Program-made: the position numbers and the translations under genes
Part shown: in pieces, positions 25,227-37,699 of the stretch
Layout of the letters: each line of letters begins with the position of its first letter
Position numbering within the stretch: the stretch's first letter is position 1
The notes under the pieces: model-generated
The model's database searches: none
Told to the model about the DNA's origin: nothing
What the model saw: the letters and a program-made list of their open reading frames with translations, nothing else
Origin: Serpula lacrymans var. lacrymans S7.9
Lineage: Eukaryota > Basidiomycota > Agaricomycetes > Boletales > Serpulaceae
Assembly (NCBI RefSeq): GCF_000218685.1
Contig: NW_006763297.1
Span: 1,330,249-1,394,248, forward strand
Reading direction: 5' to 3'
DNA length: 64,000 bases

Positions 25227-28200
25227 TCAGGAAAAGTAAGTGAGCGTGGGATGAAGCTGTATATTTTACAGGCCCACTGATATTATTACTAAGCGTACAA
25301 TGCGATACAATGCAGTACAATGTCTTGTGCACATTGTAATATATAACCATTGCCCTGTGGGGCAGACCTGGCCCCGGCTGTGTCCAGATCACACATTACA
25401 GTTAACATTTTGTGCGGTCTTTACAGCAATCACAGAGCAACAATGTACAATGGATGCAAGAGTGAGTAGCACCAAGGTAGCCACGTGACAATAGACGGAA
25501 TGAGCCGAAAGTGCGAGAAAGGAAAGGAAGTGTAAACGTAAATGAGTAATGACTAAAAGGTCCTTGGAAAACGCAGAGGACATTTGTGCTTTGGAAACCT
25601 GGAACCTACGGGTCCAGGAATACTGAAGACAGTCATATCTTGAGACAAATGCTAGTACTTTTAGAATGCGACTGTAACTGAGTTATTGCACAGCCCAAGT
25701 TTTCTTGGGAACTATGAAGGGCTGGCAATGATTATAATCAATTGTGCTTGCAATAGGCAAGACAGGCAAAACTCCAGGTTGTTGCAGAGACCTTGCAAGC
25801 CGCACAACATAATTTTACCAAAATAGAAAGCATTCAGAGCAATAGGCCAAGTTTATATGCATTTGCCTCTAGTTTATTTTTTCAGCCTTATTGTAAGCAT
25901 TTTTGGTTCAGCTGTGTGGTCTGACAGTTTTTGTGGGGGGGATGCATGATATTGTGACAACAGCCTGGCCTGAGTTCAAGCATGTAGAGTGGGGTATTAG
26001 TAGTAGGTTGGGGAACTCTGAAATGCAGTGTTTATATTTCTTTTATCAAATACTGTTCTACAAGATTGATCATCCAGTTTTTCAAGGTGAAATTTCTCCT
26101 TAGTTGTCCATCAAACTAAGGTGATTTAAGAACAAAATATGTGAAACAGAAAATTCATTTTGATTGATTAGTGAGAAAGACATTACAGTGTAAATATTCT
26201 TTGTCAAAATGAAATGGCCCCTGGAGCAGGAGCCTCATCCGAGCCATTGTGACTTAGACATTAATTATTGTGATACTGGACAATGCCAGCAAGAATGCAA
26301 TTTTTGGTGACTGATAACACCAGGTTTGGTCAGACCCGGAAAGATCCGAGTTGCCAATGATCATTGATTATCATGATCATGATGGCAAGATCATCTATCA
26401 GTATTTACAGTCATATTCCATCAGGAAAACATGACTTAGATATAAATGCAATAAATTGCAAAATATATGCTATCATAGCAAAAATATCTGTTATATCTAT
26501 AAGTGCAATTCTTGCACAGTCCCCTACTCTAAATGCATAAATATCAATAAATATCAGTTTAGAGTATTGCTATATCATAAAAAGTGGTTTATAGCACAGT
26601 CGTTAAAACAAAAATGACCTTTCACTTTTCATATAATTCACTCTAATTCACTCTAGATGCAAAAGAATTGATCTATACTCAAATATATCCAAGAGAAGCA
26701 CCCATAGCAAATCATATTGAATCCAAATACTAAAAACGCTGCAGTACTATTATAATATCTATAAAAATAATTTTGATGCTTTTGCAGCTTCCTCTGAGCA
26801 TCAAAATCAAACATAAAATCAAACATAACCTCAAAACATCAGATTTCAACCATTCCTACAAAAATATGTGGGGTTAAGAAAAGGTTTTAATGTAAATTTG
26901 TAGTGAGCCCTTACCAAATGCATTTGTTGATCTCATCAAATAGAGCTGCCAAGTATGGAGAAGAATGTTTCAATGTGGTAAACAGTTTTGATTGTCAGTT
27001 TTATGAAGGAGTTGATCTAAACACTTACCAAGAATGCTACTAGAGCCAGAGAAATGATGCTGGGGTTGCATGACATAGAAGTAGACATAGTAGACGTAGA
27101 AACAGTTGGACAACCTTTTCCTCTTACAACCTGTGGACTGGTAAATAAATGTTCTTGAGACAACAATATTCTTACCTTATTATCATCCCAAACTCATTAT
27201 TGTTGTTGTTGCCATTCATATGTAATCTCTTGCCAAAAGAGCCCCGAGTAAATTTTCATCTTTTTTGCTGAGTGCTGTCATATTAGGTCATCCAAAAGTA
27301 GCCTAGAAATTGTAAATAGTAATGTATTAGTATAGAATAAATAAAAAAGACCTTTTTATTTTGACGTTGTTGGGGCTGTCTAGGTTGGGTTGAAAGAAGT
27401 GGTGATAAAGAAGGTGTCGTCACTAGCAAAAAATGGCCTTCAGCAGAATAGTAATTCAGAATAAACAAACAATAACATGCCATACTGGAGCTTACAAACC
27501 ATTTCTAGGACATCTGTGTTGGGGTGGTGGCCATCTCCATCTGGTACTTGCAATTGAATCTGGTGAGAGAAAAATCTTGCAGTCTGGCTACTCCCTAGCC
27601 AGGCTAGAACGAAACCTTGGTAGAATAGCGAGACATGCAAAAATTGGTGCAGCATTGTCAGCACTGTGTGACACAGTGATGAGGTGTTGCCACCACTGTG
27701 TCACACAATGTGGTGACAGGGAGGGAGACACAACTGCGCTGCAGTGCAGTAGTGCTTTCCCACAGTTGACAAAACACTATAGAAAGGTCTGACCACTTTT
27801 GGGACATTTAAGCTCCCATTGAACACTTTCCCACACATTGAGCCAGCTATTTTGCTCACATATGTCTTGAAAAGCACTTCAAATTTTGGCTTCAAGGATA
27901 AATTTACACTGGCTGGCTTAGCATGTACATACAAGATAGCCAGTAAAATTTTACACTAGATATATTTTGTAGTACTGATTGATATAACTAGCATCCTCAT
28001 TAATTATGGCTCTAGATAATAAATAAATAAATTTGGTATGGTGTCACTAAATGCTTTAATCCACTTTGATATGCTTTAGGTGGAACTAATTACTATACGT
28101 GCCACAGCTGCTAAATTTATTATAATATGATTCACTATAAATTGATATAGATTGCTTTAGATGCACTAAATGCACTTTTTTTTTTTGCCACAATTGCTAT

Positions 28201-28892
28201 ATTTGCATAATTACCTAACCATATCCAACTATAGCAAAATCATGTTTTCCTGATGTCAGAAATCTGAGTCATCCAGCATCACAATATTCAAGATCACACC
28301 TGCAGATATCCAGCTGATTTCTTTGATTGGAACTGACATGTGGTTTAGAAGAACTCCGCAGTTATTTAAAAGGTATAGAGTATTACAACAACATCATGTG
28401 TTCTGACATGAGTCAACCATGACTCAAAGTCCTAGGCCTTTCGTACTCAAGTTTCTGAGCGCACTAAGGCTCAATAAATCACTACAAGGTATTCACACTA
28501 CACATCACAGGAAGAAAACTTGAGCCTTACAACTCAGGAAGATGGCTTGGATGCCGTGGCACATTCCTCACAAAAATATTGTGGATAGTACAATACTTAA
28601 AACCCGTGAAGGTAAAGTCTTGCTTGTCTCAGGATTCCGACTCTGCCAGTGGTGCGTCACCATACAGTTAGTCATGTATCCGGGTCACAGTCACAGTGAC
28701 TGTGGCAGTGGTAGTAGTAAGTTACTAGTATCTGTGTTGTCCATCAAAAATCTTACTGATTCTTAATCCAAGTCAGACATTTCATTTGTGATGGCATTTC
28801 CATCCCTTACTTTAGTCCAGACCAATAAATAGGAGTCAAGTGGCGTATAGTTTATGAAGTGGATGGGCTAGCAAATAAAGGTGAGTGCTTGG
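25227..28892. other. Long AT-rich intergenic stretch; no gene recognised
   Basis: No coding motif in either strand. Two longer frames (plus 27433-27792 and 28542-28766) lack recognisable features. The near-palindrome CACTGTGTGACACAGTG lies at 27662-27678, followed within 40 bp by CCACTGTGTCACACA. A GC-rich motif near 25353-25385 matches 17563-17600 in inverse orientation. Confidence 0.5.
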
Positions 28893-29728
28893 TGTTACAA
28901 CTGAGAGTTTGTATACTCTGGCACACAACTCAGACAAAGCTATAAAGAAGTGAGGGGAGTGGTTACCCCTTTAGATAGACCAAGTTGTTGTGGGTAAACA
29001 ACAGGAGGACTTGCTGAGGAGTCTCCTGGATCTATTGGGTATTTATACTACTACAGTTTGTTTGTACATATTGTAACAACCAAGAGTTAGTTACTCCGGC
29101 GCACACAGAACACACTATAAAGAGGATGAAGTTGGGGAGTGGTTACCCCTTAGCTGCAGTGAGTTAGTTGGTATACAACAGGAGGACTCGCTGAGGAGTC
29201 TCCTGGATCTATTGGGGTATATATACTACTACAGGGTTGTTTGTACATATGTACTATATAGTTGATAGAGGCAGTGGCTGATGATATCATAGGGTCTAGC
29301 CCGTATGGCCAGCTCTACTGCGTGAGAGAGTTGAATCTAAAATAAGAGAAAAAGGCAATGCGGCGCGAGAAAGAGGAGTTTGAACAAAAGGGGAAATGCT
29401 GCGTGGCACCATGTGTGAAAGCTAAAGTACAAGGTTTAAAGTGGAGAATGAAAATAACGGAAAGGTCTGAAAATTGTGTTATTGTAACACATATGTACTA
29501 TACAGTTGATGGAGGTAGTGGCTGATGATGTCAGAGGGTGCAGCCCATGTGACCAGCTCCACTATGTGAGATACTTGTAGCTAAAATAAGAAGAAAGGCA
29601 GCGCAGTGCAAAAAAGGTGGAGTTTGAGTAAAAAGGAAAGTGCCGCATGGCACAGTGTGTGAAAACTATAGAAGAAAGTTAAATAGGAGAATGAAAATTG
29701 AAGGTCCAAAAATCGTGTTATCGTAACA
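28893..29728 (-). mobile_element. Solo LTR, Gypsy family A, interrupted by a second LTR
   Basis: The outer LTR begins TGTTACAACTGAGAG at 28893 and ends ATCGTAACA at 29728. A perfect 5-bp target duplication CTTGG flanks it (28888-28892 and 29729-29733). It is split at 29071 by another LTR of the same family. Removing the insert restores the TGTACATATGTACT block seen in other copies. Confidence 0.9.
29072..29489 (-). mobile_element. Solo LTR, Gypsy family A, nested inside another LTR
   Basis: It begins TGTAACAACCAAGAG and ends TTATTGTAACA, 418 bp, flanked by the perfect duplication CATAT (29067-29071 and 29490-29494), which is part of the outer LTR. It contains GGAGGACTCGCTGAGGAG and GGGTATATATACTACT. 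This copy fixes the true ends of the family A LTR. Confidence 0.93.
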
Positions 29729-29828
29729 CTTGGTTGTTGATACAATGTGATATCCTGCTGTAATTGCCGAGGCACGCCAAGACTTGAATAATTGGGCGCA
29801 AAGTGGAAGGACTCAACAGACCATTCCC

Positions 29829-31424
29829 GCTGTCGATGATGAGAATTGTTTGTTAGAAAACCACACACAAAAACAAACTAACACACAATCCTCCCAGATT
29901 CCACGGAACTTGTTTGTGGGCTTTGCCTCCTAGAATAGTGGAGTGGTCTGGTTGTTCATGGGGTGGTATGTATAATGATCCTTCAAAGTAAAACCCAGAG
30001 ATGTATGGGTCTGGGTTTTGAGGAGGAGGGATAGTTGAATTTAAAGAGGATAGGGGCTTTATGATGAGTATAGATGAGCACTACCTTGCTAATTGTAGCA
30101 CAAGGTAGGTTTGAGAACAACAAGATGACGAGGTTCCCAGTGATAGCAGGCTCCTGACGCACAAACTGTAGTGCTGAGAAGGACTCTAATTGAAAGGGAT
30201 GACAATGACTTCAAAAATGGGAAGTGACAATGACAGCAGTTTAACAGTGGTAGCAGTGGGAAGTGTTGTGACCACACTGGATTACAAGTAGCAGAGTAGT
30301 GAACTTGAAATTAGAGAAGAAGTCTGGAATTGAGTTCTTTGTTGTTTTACAAGGTAAATTACAGGGGTTTATATAGTGAAAGAAAAGTAGGCTATGCACA
30401 GTATAGCTGTGCAAAAAGAATGAGAAAGAACATGAAGGAAGGAATGTACACTGACAAATCCTGCATAGGTAGTACAGGATAAGATTGTCAAAAAAAGGAA
30501 AAGAAAGGGATAGAACAATAAATGCTGTGAGTAATGTCACAGGTTTGTACAGCCATAAAGTAAAGTCCAATAGCAAAAAGAGAGCAGGAAAATCTTGATG
30601 TCATGGGAAGACGCAGTAAACAAAGGGCAAGGCAAAACACTACCAGTATCAACACAGTTCCTTTATTGTCAGTCAGGCATTCTAAAAAAATATGTGTCCA
30701 TAAAAATGATTCAAAAATCAAAAATAATTGCACTGTAAATGAATGTTCTGCTGAAAAAAAAAAGAAACTGGAGCCACAGGTCCACCACCTAGTCCAAATC
30801 CAACAGTTCCATGGCCTTACCAATGGACTGGTTGTGTTGGACCACCTGGTTAAACGAGGGAGGGAGAGGAGTAGTTCCAATTTGGAACAAGTGAGTCCCA
30901 GGCAGCGTGTGGTAGGTGTAGCTGTAGCAAAGACAATGGACAAAAGATAAGTGTACCCAAGTGAATGGGACAGCGATGAACATGGGCGACACAAGGGGAT
31001 GAACCTTCTCCAGCTCAGAAACTACCCACCCACGCTCCAACCAGGCAAGACGAGCAACCAATGTTTTGATAGTATACGATGGCAGATCAACGTCATGAAG
31101 AATCACCTGTTGCCCTATTTGGATCGGCCACCGGGGCTTTGCTGATATCAGCAGTAGCACGTGGTAGTCGACGGATTGGCGATGGAAGTGGATAGGAAGT
31201 GGTGACATCAGATATGGTGGGGGAACAAAGAAGATGAGGAGGAGGAGGATGGAGGTAATGAAAAGGTGGATTAGAATGGGGATCCAGAAATGACCATCAG
31301 GTGAGAATAAAAAGGAGAGGAAGGGGCCCATGGTGGGGCTAGGCAAAGGAAGGGGAGTAAGGGAAACAATGAAGGCGAGGGCACAATGCAATGTGTAGCC
31401 AGTGGCAACGCAAAAATTTGCCCT
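29829..31424 (-). repeat. Inverted duplication, copy 1
   Basis: The reverse complement of this block matches 40902-42728 over most of its length, from GGTTTTCTAACAA at the outer end to GGCTACACATTGCATTG at the inner end. The two copies face each other across about 9.5 kb. Copy 1 lacks the 226-bp insertion found in copy 2, so it shows the empty site. Homopolymer and point differences are scattered throughout. Confidence 0.85.
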
Positions 31425-31595
31425 GGGTTGTTCTCTCCTGTACCCAACTTTGAGCCTATGGAAGTGACCCCGACAGCTCAAGTAACTCACAGTGTGGGTT
31501 ACAATGCAAGTAGAATGTTTTCCTTTGTTAGTCAATTTGGCAGCCAAGTATATGGCCATGTAACTGGCACCACTCACACAGATGCATCTATGCAT
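30789..31595 (-). CDS. Uncharacterised open frame in the inverted duplication
   Basis: 268 codons on the minus strand, mostly inside duplication copy 1. It includes hydrophobic runs (HLFITSILLLLIFFVPPPYL) and a conserved part (SYTIKTLVARLAWLERGW; ELEKVHPL; TYHTLPGTHLFQIGTT), and ends KAMELLDLD. Copy 2 keeps the second half in frame (plus 41121-41540) but has a stop upstream. Many of the copy-to-copy differences change amino acids, so selection on the protein is doubtful. No family recognised. Confidence 0.3.
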   Translation of the reverse strand: MHRCICVSGASYMAIYLAAKLTNKGKHSTCIVTHTVSYLSCRGHFHRLKVGYRREQPRANFCVATGYTLHCALAFIVSLTPLPLPSPTMGPFLSFLFSPDGHFWIPILIHLFITSILLLLIFFVPPPYLMSPLPIHFHRQSVDYHVLLLISAKPRWPIQIGQQVILHDVDLPSYTIKTLVARLAWLERGWVVSELEKVHPLVSPMFIAVPFTWVHLSFVHCLCYSYTYHTLPGTHLFQIGTTPLPPSFNQVVQHNQSIGKAMELLDLD

Positions 31596-32236
31596 TAGTA
31601 TTTCTCATATTTTATATTTTCAGCTCACTCATATTAAATTTCACAGATTTCTCATCAATTAATATGCTGACACAAAACATATGTGAGGCAACAACAAAAT
31701 ATAACAAAAACAAAACCTGTCTCCTTCTGCACTTGCAGGGAGTAAGAGGTTCAATGAGTCTTGAGATCAACAGATGCTAGTGAATATAGCAAGTAGAGGA
31801 TATGAGAGGAGACTCAGAGGTTTCTGATAAGAGGTAAGGCGGATAATTCAAGTAATAGAAAACTAAAGAACTATACATGAGACGTGTAGGGTTTATATAG
31901 CTAATTATCCGTTCCTTAGACCAAAAGGAGAATAAACAAAAAGTGGTCTGAGGAATAAATTGTCCAATGAGAAAAAAGGACAACTATTGTATGACTTTGA
32001 ATGATTAATCAGTGGGTGAGAAAGTTGTACTAATAATAGGTGTTTGTCACGCGTGTTCAGGAACCGTATTTTCATGATGAGGTACAATCCTGACTAAAGT
32101 GTTTATTAGTATATCCAGGCCTTGATGGGGCTTGGAGCTGGTTGGCAAGATGCCTACTACCAGTCCCTACCCATCATGCTGGCTGGCTGGGAGTGATACC
32201 CAGTCTCTGATTTGCGATATAAAGTGGTAGCGATGA
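31596..32236. other. AT-rich intergenic stretch; no gene recognised
   Basis: Only short frames, no repeat identified. Confidence 0.4.
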
Positions 32237-32730
32237 TTGAGAAAGCCTGTGATGGCTATGAGAAGTAGAATAGCAAATGACACCTCTAGCCCTAGAGCCA
32301 GAGGTCTAACAGGGAAAGCGTTCAAAAACCAAGACATGGAGAAAATAATAAATGGTCCTTACAACATATACTTTCCTATGTATCAGTCCACTGGCATTCC
32401 TCAAGGTCTCCAAGTCTTTGAAACAGCTAAGTCTCTTTTCTCAGCACCTTTTTTGCATGATCCTCCACTTACATGCAAAGTGCAGATATCCCTCCTATTG
32501 CACAACAAGTTGGTATGGCCTTCAGCCAAGGACATAAGTTTTCTTCGTAGTAGTTGTATATCTAACAGTTTTGTGTCCACAGCAATGGGGCCTCTGGTCG
32601 ATCACAGAAGGTTCTTCAATCCATCTAGTAGGCAGGGTAAGTTTTGATTATTCTTTGATATGGCTACTTTGTAGATAACATTATTCCGTCCAAAGGACCT
32701 CCCTCACCAGCTCATGGATACCCCAACTTG
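32237..32730 (+). pseudogene. Remnant of an uncharacterised gene, 5' part
   Basis: The open frame ends DHRRFFNPSSRQ; a likely intron (GTAAGT at about 32639 to a CCAAAG acceptor near 32695) joins it to GPPSPAHGYPNL. The MITE at 32731 then begins. The start codon is unclear because no ATG in a good context opens the frame. Not recognised. Confidence 0.3.
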
Positions 32731-33224
32731 ACATCAGGAAAAACCCTTTGGCTATATAGACTCTAATAGTACTATACTTGCAAATATAGTTGTTATAGTG
32801 ATCATAGCTGCAATAGAAACCCCAACATCTATTCAGGAACAATGTGCTCTTATAGTACTCTTATATTTGGCTATAGCCTCTTAAAGCACTTATAGCATAT
32901 GGTACAAAATATACTATATGAATATATTGACCTTCCATGGACTTGTCATTTTTTTTACACATTGTCACAACTTATACTTGGATAAAGCATTACTCTAAAT
33001 ATGTACTATGGTCTTAACAGCTATATAGGGTATTATAGCTATAAAAGCCATTATAATGCCTTGGCTAGCTATATGATATTATACTGGTGCTATGTGTGCT
33101 CAAACTTACTGTATAGTACTATGAGAGCTATAATAGCATAAATAGTATTACCTTTGCTATATAGTACTATTAGAGCTATAATAGTATTGCCTCTGCTATA
33201 TAGCCAAAGTGTTTTTCCTGATGT
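32731..33224. mobile_element. MITE-like element with 29-bp terminal inverted repeats
   Basis: The left end ACATCAGGAAAAAC, then CTTTGGCTATATAG, is the reverse complement of the right end CTATATAGCCAAAG, then GTTTTTCCTGATGT, with one mismatch. The inside is rich in CTATAG, TATAGC and similar short palindromes and has no coding capacity. The 7-mer ACATCAG at 33228-33234 repeats the left end, so the true boundary and target duplication are uncertain. Confidence 0.7.
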
Positions 33225-33856
33225 TCTACATCAGTTTTGGTCCTGAGCATGCTGGTGAACCCACCTTTGCCGCCCTTTTGGGAACACCTGTCTCAGGAAA
33301 ACCCCCCACTCCATTAGTACCCACCATGGATATTAGTGGCAGTTTGTATATGTTTGTTCCTATCCATGTTCCTTTCTCCACTTATACTCCTGCCTGCGCT
33401 CAAGCTCTTATGCCTGTCCTTCAAGCTCCCCAGACCCCCTTGGTACACACACCCGCCACTATTCCATTTCCCACCCCTGTTCCCATTCCTGCACCACTAT
33501 GCATACCCAAGTCTATGCCTATGCCCATACTTGAGTCTACGCTTACACCCATGCCTGAGTCAGCACCTGCACCCATGCCTGCTGTGCATGTACGCATTCC
33601 TGCATCTACAAGTACGACCATCCGCTGCACTGTACCAATCATACCAAAACACAACGGACTCTGTTCTACCAATACTAAAAAATTGTCTCCATGGATTGAG
33701 TCCCTTTCTGATCAAGAATTCAAAAATGGAGTAAAAAACCACTGCTCAGGTGTTGTAAAGTTGAATGAGCTATCTGGAAAGCATTATTTGGGCATGCCCC
33801 AAAAGCTCCAGTTTGAAGATGAGTCAACAAAGCAATATATGGATGCTGTTGATTGA
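33209..33856 (+). pseudogene. Remnant of an uncharacterised proline-rich gene, 3' part
   Basis: 215 codons: GPEHAGEPTFAALLGTPVSG, then a low-complexity Pro/Thr/Met segment, then KKLSPWIESLSDQEFKNGVKN and KHYLGMPQKLQFEDE to a TGA at 33854-33856. The frame overlaps the MITE right end at its start, so the first codons belong to the MITE. It may be the other half of the remnant at 32237-32730, separated by the MITE. Not recognised. Confidence 0.35.
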
Positions 33857-35293
33857 AGTAAGCCGTTATCTTATTATTTTCACTAGCGGGGACTCACCAA
33901 CACTCTTTTTATTTTATTTTACAGAAGTGAAGCTGTTATTCATAGATTCTAAAGGGAGGGAATCACATCCTGTGAGTTTACTCTTATAAACAAACTTTTT
34001 TGTCTCTTAATAACATTTCTTCAGATCTCCAAATCAGCTTCAAGCTGGCTTTCTACGTTGAAGGGACACTTATCATACATCAACTCAGTGTATAGAATCA
34101 CAAAGACCATGGTACCAACCAAGTAACACTGGCTCAAAGTTGGCTCCACTACATGTCTTTCTGCCATGCTCACACAAGTGATGTAAGTTGCATTCAAAGA
34201 TTGCAGTGGTGCCCAGGCTTATATTTTGGATATAGGGGAAAATACTTAGGTTCTGTGGAAACTGACTGGCGATCATCGCCAATTACCTGCTCTTTGCTTG
34301 TCTACGGGACATGACCAAATCATCATGGTACCTGAGCTATTATGTCAAATACAAGAAGCTCCCAGAAAGTGTAACTGATAAAGTCATGGCTGTGGTCATC
34401 TCTGTGATAAGTCTCCACATAGATGCAATGTTAGCATCCCTTGGCCGCTGACTTGGATATGTGTTTCATTAGGCTTGGTGGGAGTATTAAGAACAAAGCT
34501 TGAAGAAAGTGTCTAGCCACTTGCTGAGAGCAATCAGGGACTGGAACTAGAGTCCAATGTAAGTAACTTTATTATCAAAGAGTATGACAGGTATACAGTA
34601 CCTAGAGTCCAATGTGAGTAACTAGAGAATAGGAAGCATTGGACTCTGCAGTACTGTCCGAAGTTTTGTAAACAAAGGTAAACAAAGCAGCCACAAAGGC
34701 AAAATAATAGAGAACACAATCAATAGTGAATGATAGAAGAATAGATAGAGAAAGGAATGAAAATATATAGATAGCACAAAGGTGCAGAATCACCAAAACT
34801 AATAGGGAGCTATTTGGATGTCTCACAGGCTTTTATGATTGCAGGTGCAGATTTGACGACACCACTTCTGGAGTTTATAATGGTCAGGCCCTTGCTGCCA
34901 TCTGTAGTCTTACTCCAGAGGAGAGAGTTTTTTTTGATAGTATTCTTTGTGTTCTTCTCACAAAAGAAATGCAAGTAGTGTCATCAATCTGTTAACTTGA
35001 AAGCATGGCTAATATCTTGGACAGTGTCCAGGTGTTGTATGAATTTCCTTGAAGCTTGTCCTTACTATGTGTATGTAACCATTGACACTTGCATTTGTTT
35101 GTTTTAGTTGGTAAACACAAAGTTGAATGAATGTCACAGTGAATTTTGTCAGGTCTCACTGGTATTTCATGTCAGGCTCTGAAGCCGAAAGACATATCTT
35201 GCATCAAATCAGTGTATTTATGAGTACACGTTGTGCATGTCAATATATTCTAGTTACACAGGGTTCTCAGGCTGTAGTTCCAACAGGCTAATA
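33857..35293. other. Intergenic; no gene recognised
   Basis: Possible short exons follow the proline-rich remnant (splice-like GTGAGT at about 33972), but no protein could be assembled. Confidence 0.35.
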
Positions 35294-35650
35294 TTAGTAC
35301 AAACAAGTTGTTTGCCCCTCAAAAAATGCTGGGATGAGGTGACATCCTTGAATCACCAGTGATGGGTTGAGAAAACCGAATGCTGCATCCTCGCTGTTTG
35401 ACTCCGAGTCCCAGAAAAAACCTACCATTGGTAAATATCCCGCTTTCAAGCCACTGCAATAGCCTGGTACGTCACCAAACCACTGAACCCATAAGATATC
35501 CATTTGACAAACCAAACCATCCTTCACATCAGGCCCAATGTACATAGCATTCAAATGGAATACTCCAAGTACACGAGCATACCAGTGATAAAATTGGATA
35601 TTGACTCTACTATAATTGTTACCATAGAACATAAAAGCTATCACTACCAT
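35294..35650 (-). pseudogene. Transposase C-terminal fragment (KDZ/Plavaka-associated type)
   Basis: The frame carries QFYHWYARVLGVFHLNAMY, LWVQWFGDVPGYCSGLKAG, DAAFGFLNPSLVIQGCHLI and PAFFEGQT. This resembles the C-terminal region that agaricomycete KDZ/Plavaka-type transposases share (recalled, not searched). Nothing upstream on the minus strand continues the protein; instead a duplicated non-coding block overlaps its 5' end. Confidence 0.45.
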
Positions 35651-36266
35651 AAAATATTATTCCAGGGCATTTATATCATTTTTACTTGTATTATAATCAG
35701 AGGTCATATTCAGTGAAATCAACATATATTTCTAATATGTTACATGACACATGCAATGATAAACTATCCTAACAAAGTTGAAACCATACCTTTAAATCAG
35801 ATACTGTAAGTTATTCATACTATGTATAATGCACTCAGTAATGTTGTATAAATGCTACCATGAAATCACTCACCACAATTTCATGAATGGCTTGTGAGCT
35901 TTGCTTGATAACTCATCAAGTGTGTGCAAGATAATAACCAATAAGTGACTACCACCGAGTATTAGATGGGTGAACTTACCTCTGCCTATTCACCAACGAC
36001 TCAGAAAAAATAAAAGTGGTTATACATATACCAATAAATCACTGTAATGACCAAAGACATAAGTGGGGATAGCTAGGACTGATTAGTCCCATATATGGGA
36101 ATTCTGGACACAAACTAATGCAGATGGTGGCTGAGAATAAACAGAGCTTGTATTGGTGTCACATAAGATAATTGTAAAAAAGAAAACATACATTAAGCTA
36201 AGATACTCATTGAGTGTTGTATTAGCTTGACTTTGTTGCAAAAGATAGAGAAAATCCAAGTGAAGC
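35605..36266. repeat. Direct duplication, copy 1
   Basis: Nearly identical by eye to 39952-40678, from CTCTACTATAA to GAAAATCCAAGTGAAGC. It lacks about 70 bp present in copy 2 (around 40463-40530). The copies are in the same orientation, about 4.3 kb apart, and flank the truncated Gypsy A copy 2. Confidence 0.85.
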
Positions 36267-36839
36267 GTCCAAATGTACTGAGCTGTGATGTGACCCGTGA
36301 CTTAACACTAGTGCCACATATACATCAAGAGCTGATTCTGAAAAAAAATGGCACAAAATCTAATCTAATCATAGGAAGCATGTGAAAATGGACAGTGACA
36401 TTATCCATTTTCACACACTCTATTTTAGTGTTCAAAGTCAACTGCTAGAAAATTTTGCTTTGGTGTGGCAATTTAAAGCTCCACTTAAAATTATTTTTCC
36501 CTGTTAAGCAAGCCACATTGAACACACATCAAATCTAATCTAATCATGGGAAGTGCACTGTCCATTTTCACACACTCAATTATAGTGTTCAAAGTTAACT
36601 GCTGAAAATTCGCTTTGGTGCCACATATTCAAACTCCACTTAAATCCATTCTTGTGCATCAAGCAAAACACTTCAAATTTGATGTGATGTTAGTGGTGTT
36701 CTTTACTATCTGTACAATTGAATATTTGTGATAGATTTTTATAAAACCATGAGACTAGTTTATATGCATAACAAACCATTGTATAAATAATAGCATTCTC
36801 ATTACCACCAGAAAAATGTCTCATGGAAAACAACAAGCT
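36267..36839. repeat. Two diverged tandem units, about 175 bp apart
   Basis: The text AAATCTAATCTAATCAT and, further on, CCATTTTCACACACTC and AGTGTTCAAAGT recur at about 36355-36490 and 36531-36650. The first unit contains the inverted pair GTGAAAATGGA ... TCCATTTTCAC (36383-36414); the second has lost the left arm. No gene. Confidence 0.55.
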
Positions 36840-37189
36840 ATTATAGCTCCTATAGCTGCCATAGTCCTTATACCATCTATCATAGCAATGCCTGGTTGCT
36901 GAAATATACAGACAATATTTGGGACATATGTGATAGACTTTTATTACATAAATAAGCAGGCTAATATATATGCCAAACCATTTAGTGAGTAATAATGGTG
37001 TTTTCATCACAATCAGAACAAAGTTCCCATAGATAGAAACAAGCCATTATGGCTACTATAGCTGCAATAGCTACCATGGCGGTTATGATATCTATTATAG
37101 AAAAATTTTGACTATTATAGTAATACTATAGCTGTTATAAAAGCCATAAAAACATGCTTAGCTATATAGCAAAATGGTTTTTCCTGATG
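36840..37189. mobile_element. Partial MITE-like element, right end
   Basis: An AT-rich CTATAG-type interior ends GCTATATAGCAAAATGG then TTTTTCCTGATG, matching the right terminus of the MITE at 32731-33224. The matching left end was not found. It directly abuts the LTR fragment at 37190. Confidence 0.55.
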
Positions 37190-37371
37190 CAGCCCATGTG
37201 ACCAGCTCCACTGTGTGAGATACTTGTAGCTAAAATAAGAAGAAAGGCAGTGCAGCGTGAGAAAGGTGGAGTTTGAACAATAGTGCTGCATGGCACAGTG
37301 TGTGAAAACTATAGAAGAAAGTTGAATAGGAGGATGAAAATTAATGGTCCAAAAATTGTGTTATTGTAATA
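37190..37371 (-). mobile_element. Truncated 3' LTR of Gypsy A copy 2
   Basis: It matches the part of the family A LTR from CAGCCCATGTGACCAGCTCC to the end (TTATTGTAATA). It is followed by a polypurine tract (seen on the plus strand as CTACCCCCCCCTAA, 37372-37386) and then pol sequence, which ties the family A LTR to this pol family. The other part of the LTR is missing at the MITE junction. Confidence 0.85.
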
Positions 37372-37386
37372 CTACCCCCCCCTAAG

Positions 37387-37699
37387 GCTTGACTTCCAGG
37401 CTCAACCAAATACTGGAGGTAGTAGTTAAATTTTTGGGCATAGGTTGAAAAAAGGAATTAAAAAGGTTGAAATCCATACCTCTAAGCTTCCTAGGAGCCG
37501 AGGGATTTTTACAATAAAATTCACAAACAGTGTCACAGGAGCTGTCCAGATGGGCTTCTGGTTCCCATGTTCTGTCCTCGTCTCCATAGCCCTTCCATAG
37601 GGCTAGGAACTCTAATTTTCCACGCTTCAAGTATGCGTCCACCACTCATTCAACTTTGAACTCTTCTTCACCTTCCTGGGTGACTACAACTGGTCCAGG
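37387..37699 (-). pseudogene. Chromodomain end of Gypsy A pol, cut off by stops
   Basis: The frame reads VVDAYLKRGKLEFLALWKGY, then DEDRTWEPEAHL: a chromodomain, as in chromovirus integrases. It is separated from the main pol frame by TAG (HVN*PGPVV) and TGA (KVE*VVDAYL), both likely C-to-T changes. Chromodomains direct integration to modified chromatin; here the link is lost. Confidence 0.8.

Noticed and set aside
32750..33200. CRISPR-like or satellite array from the CTATAG repeats
   Set aside because: No regular spacing or constant repeat unit; it is the low-complexity interior of a MITE in a eukaryotic genome.
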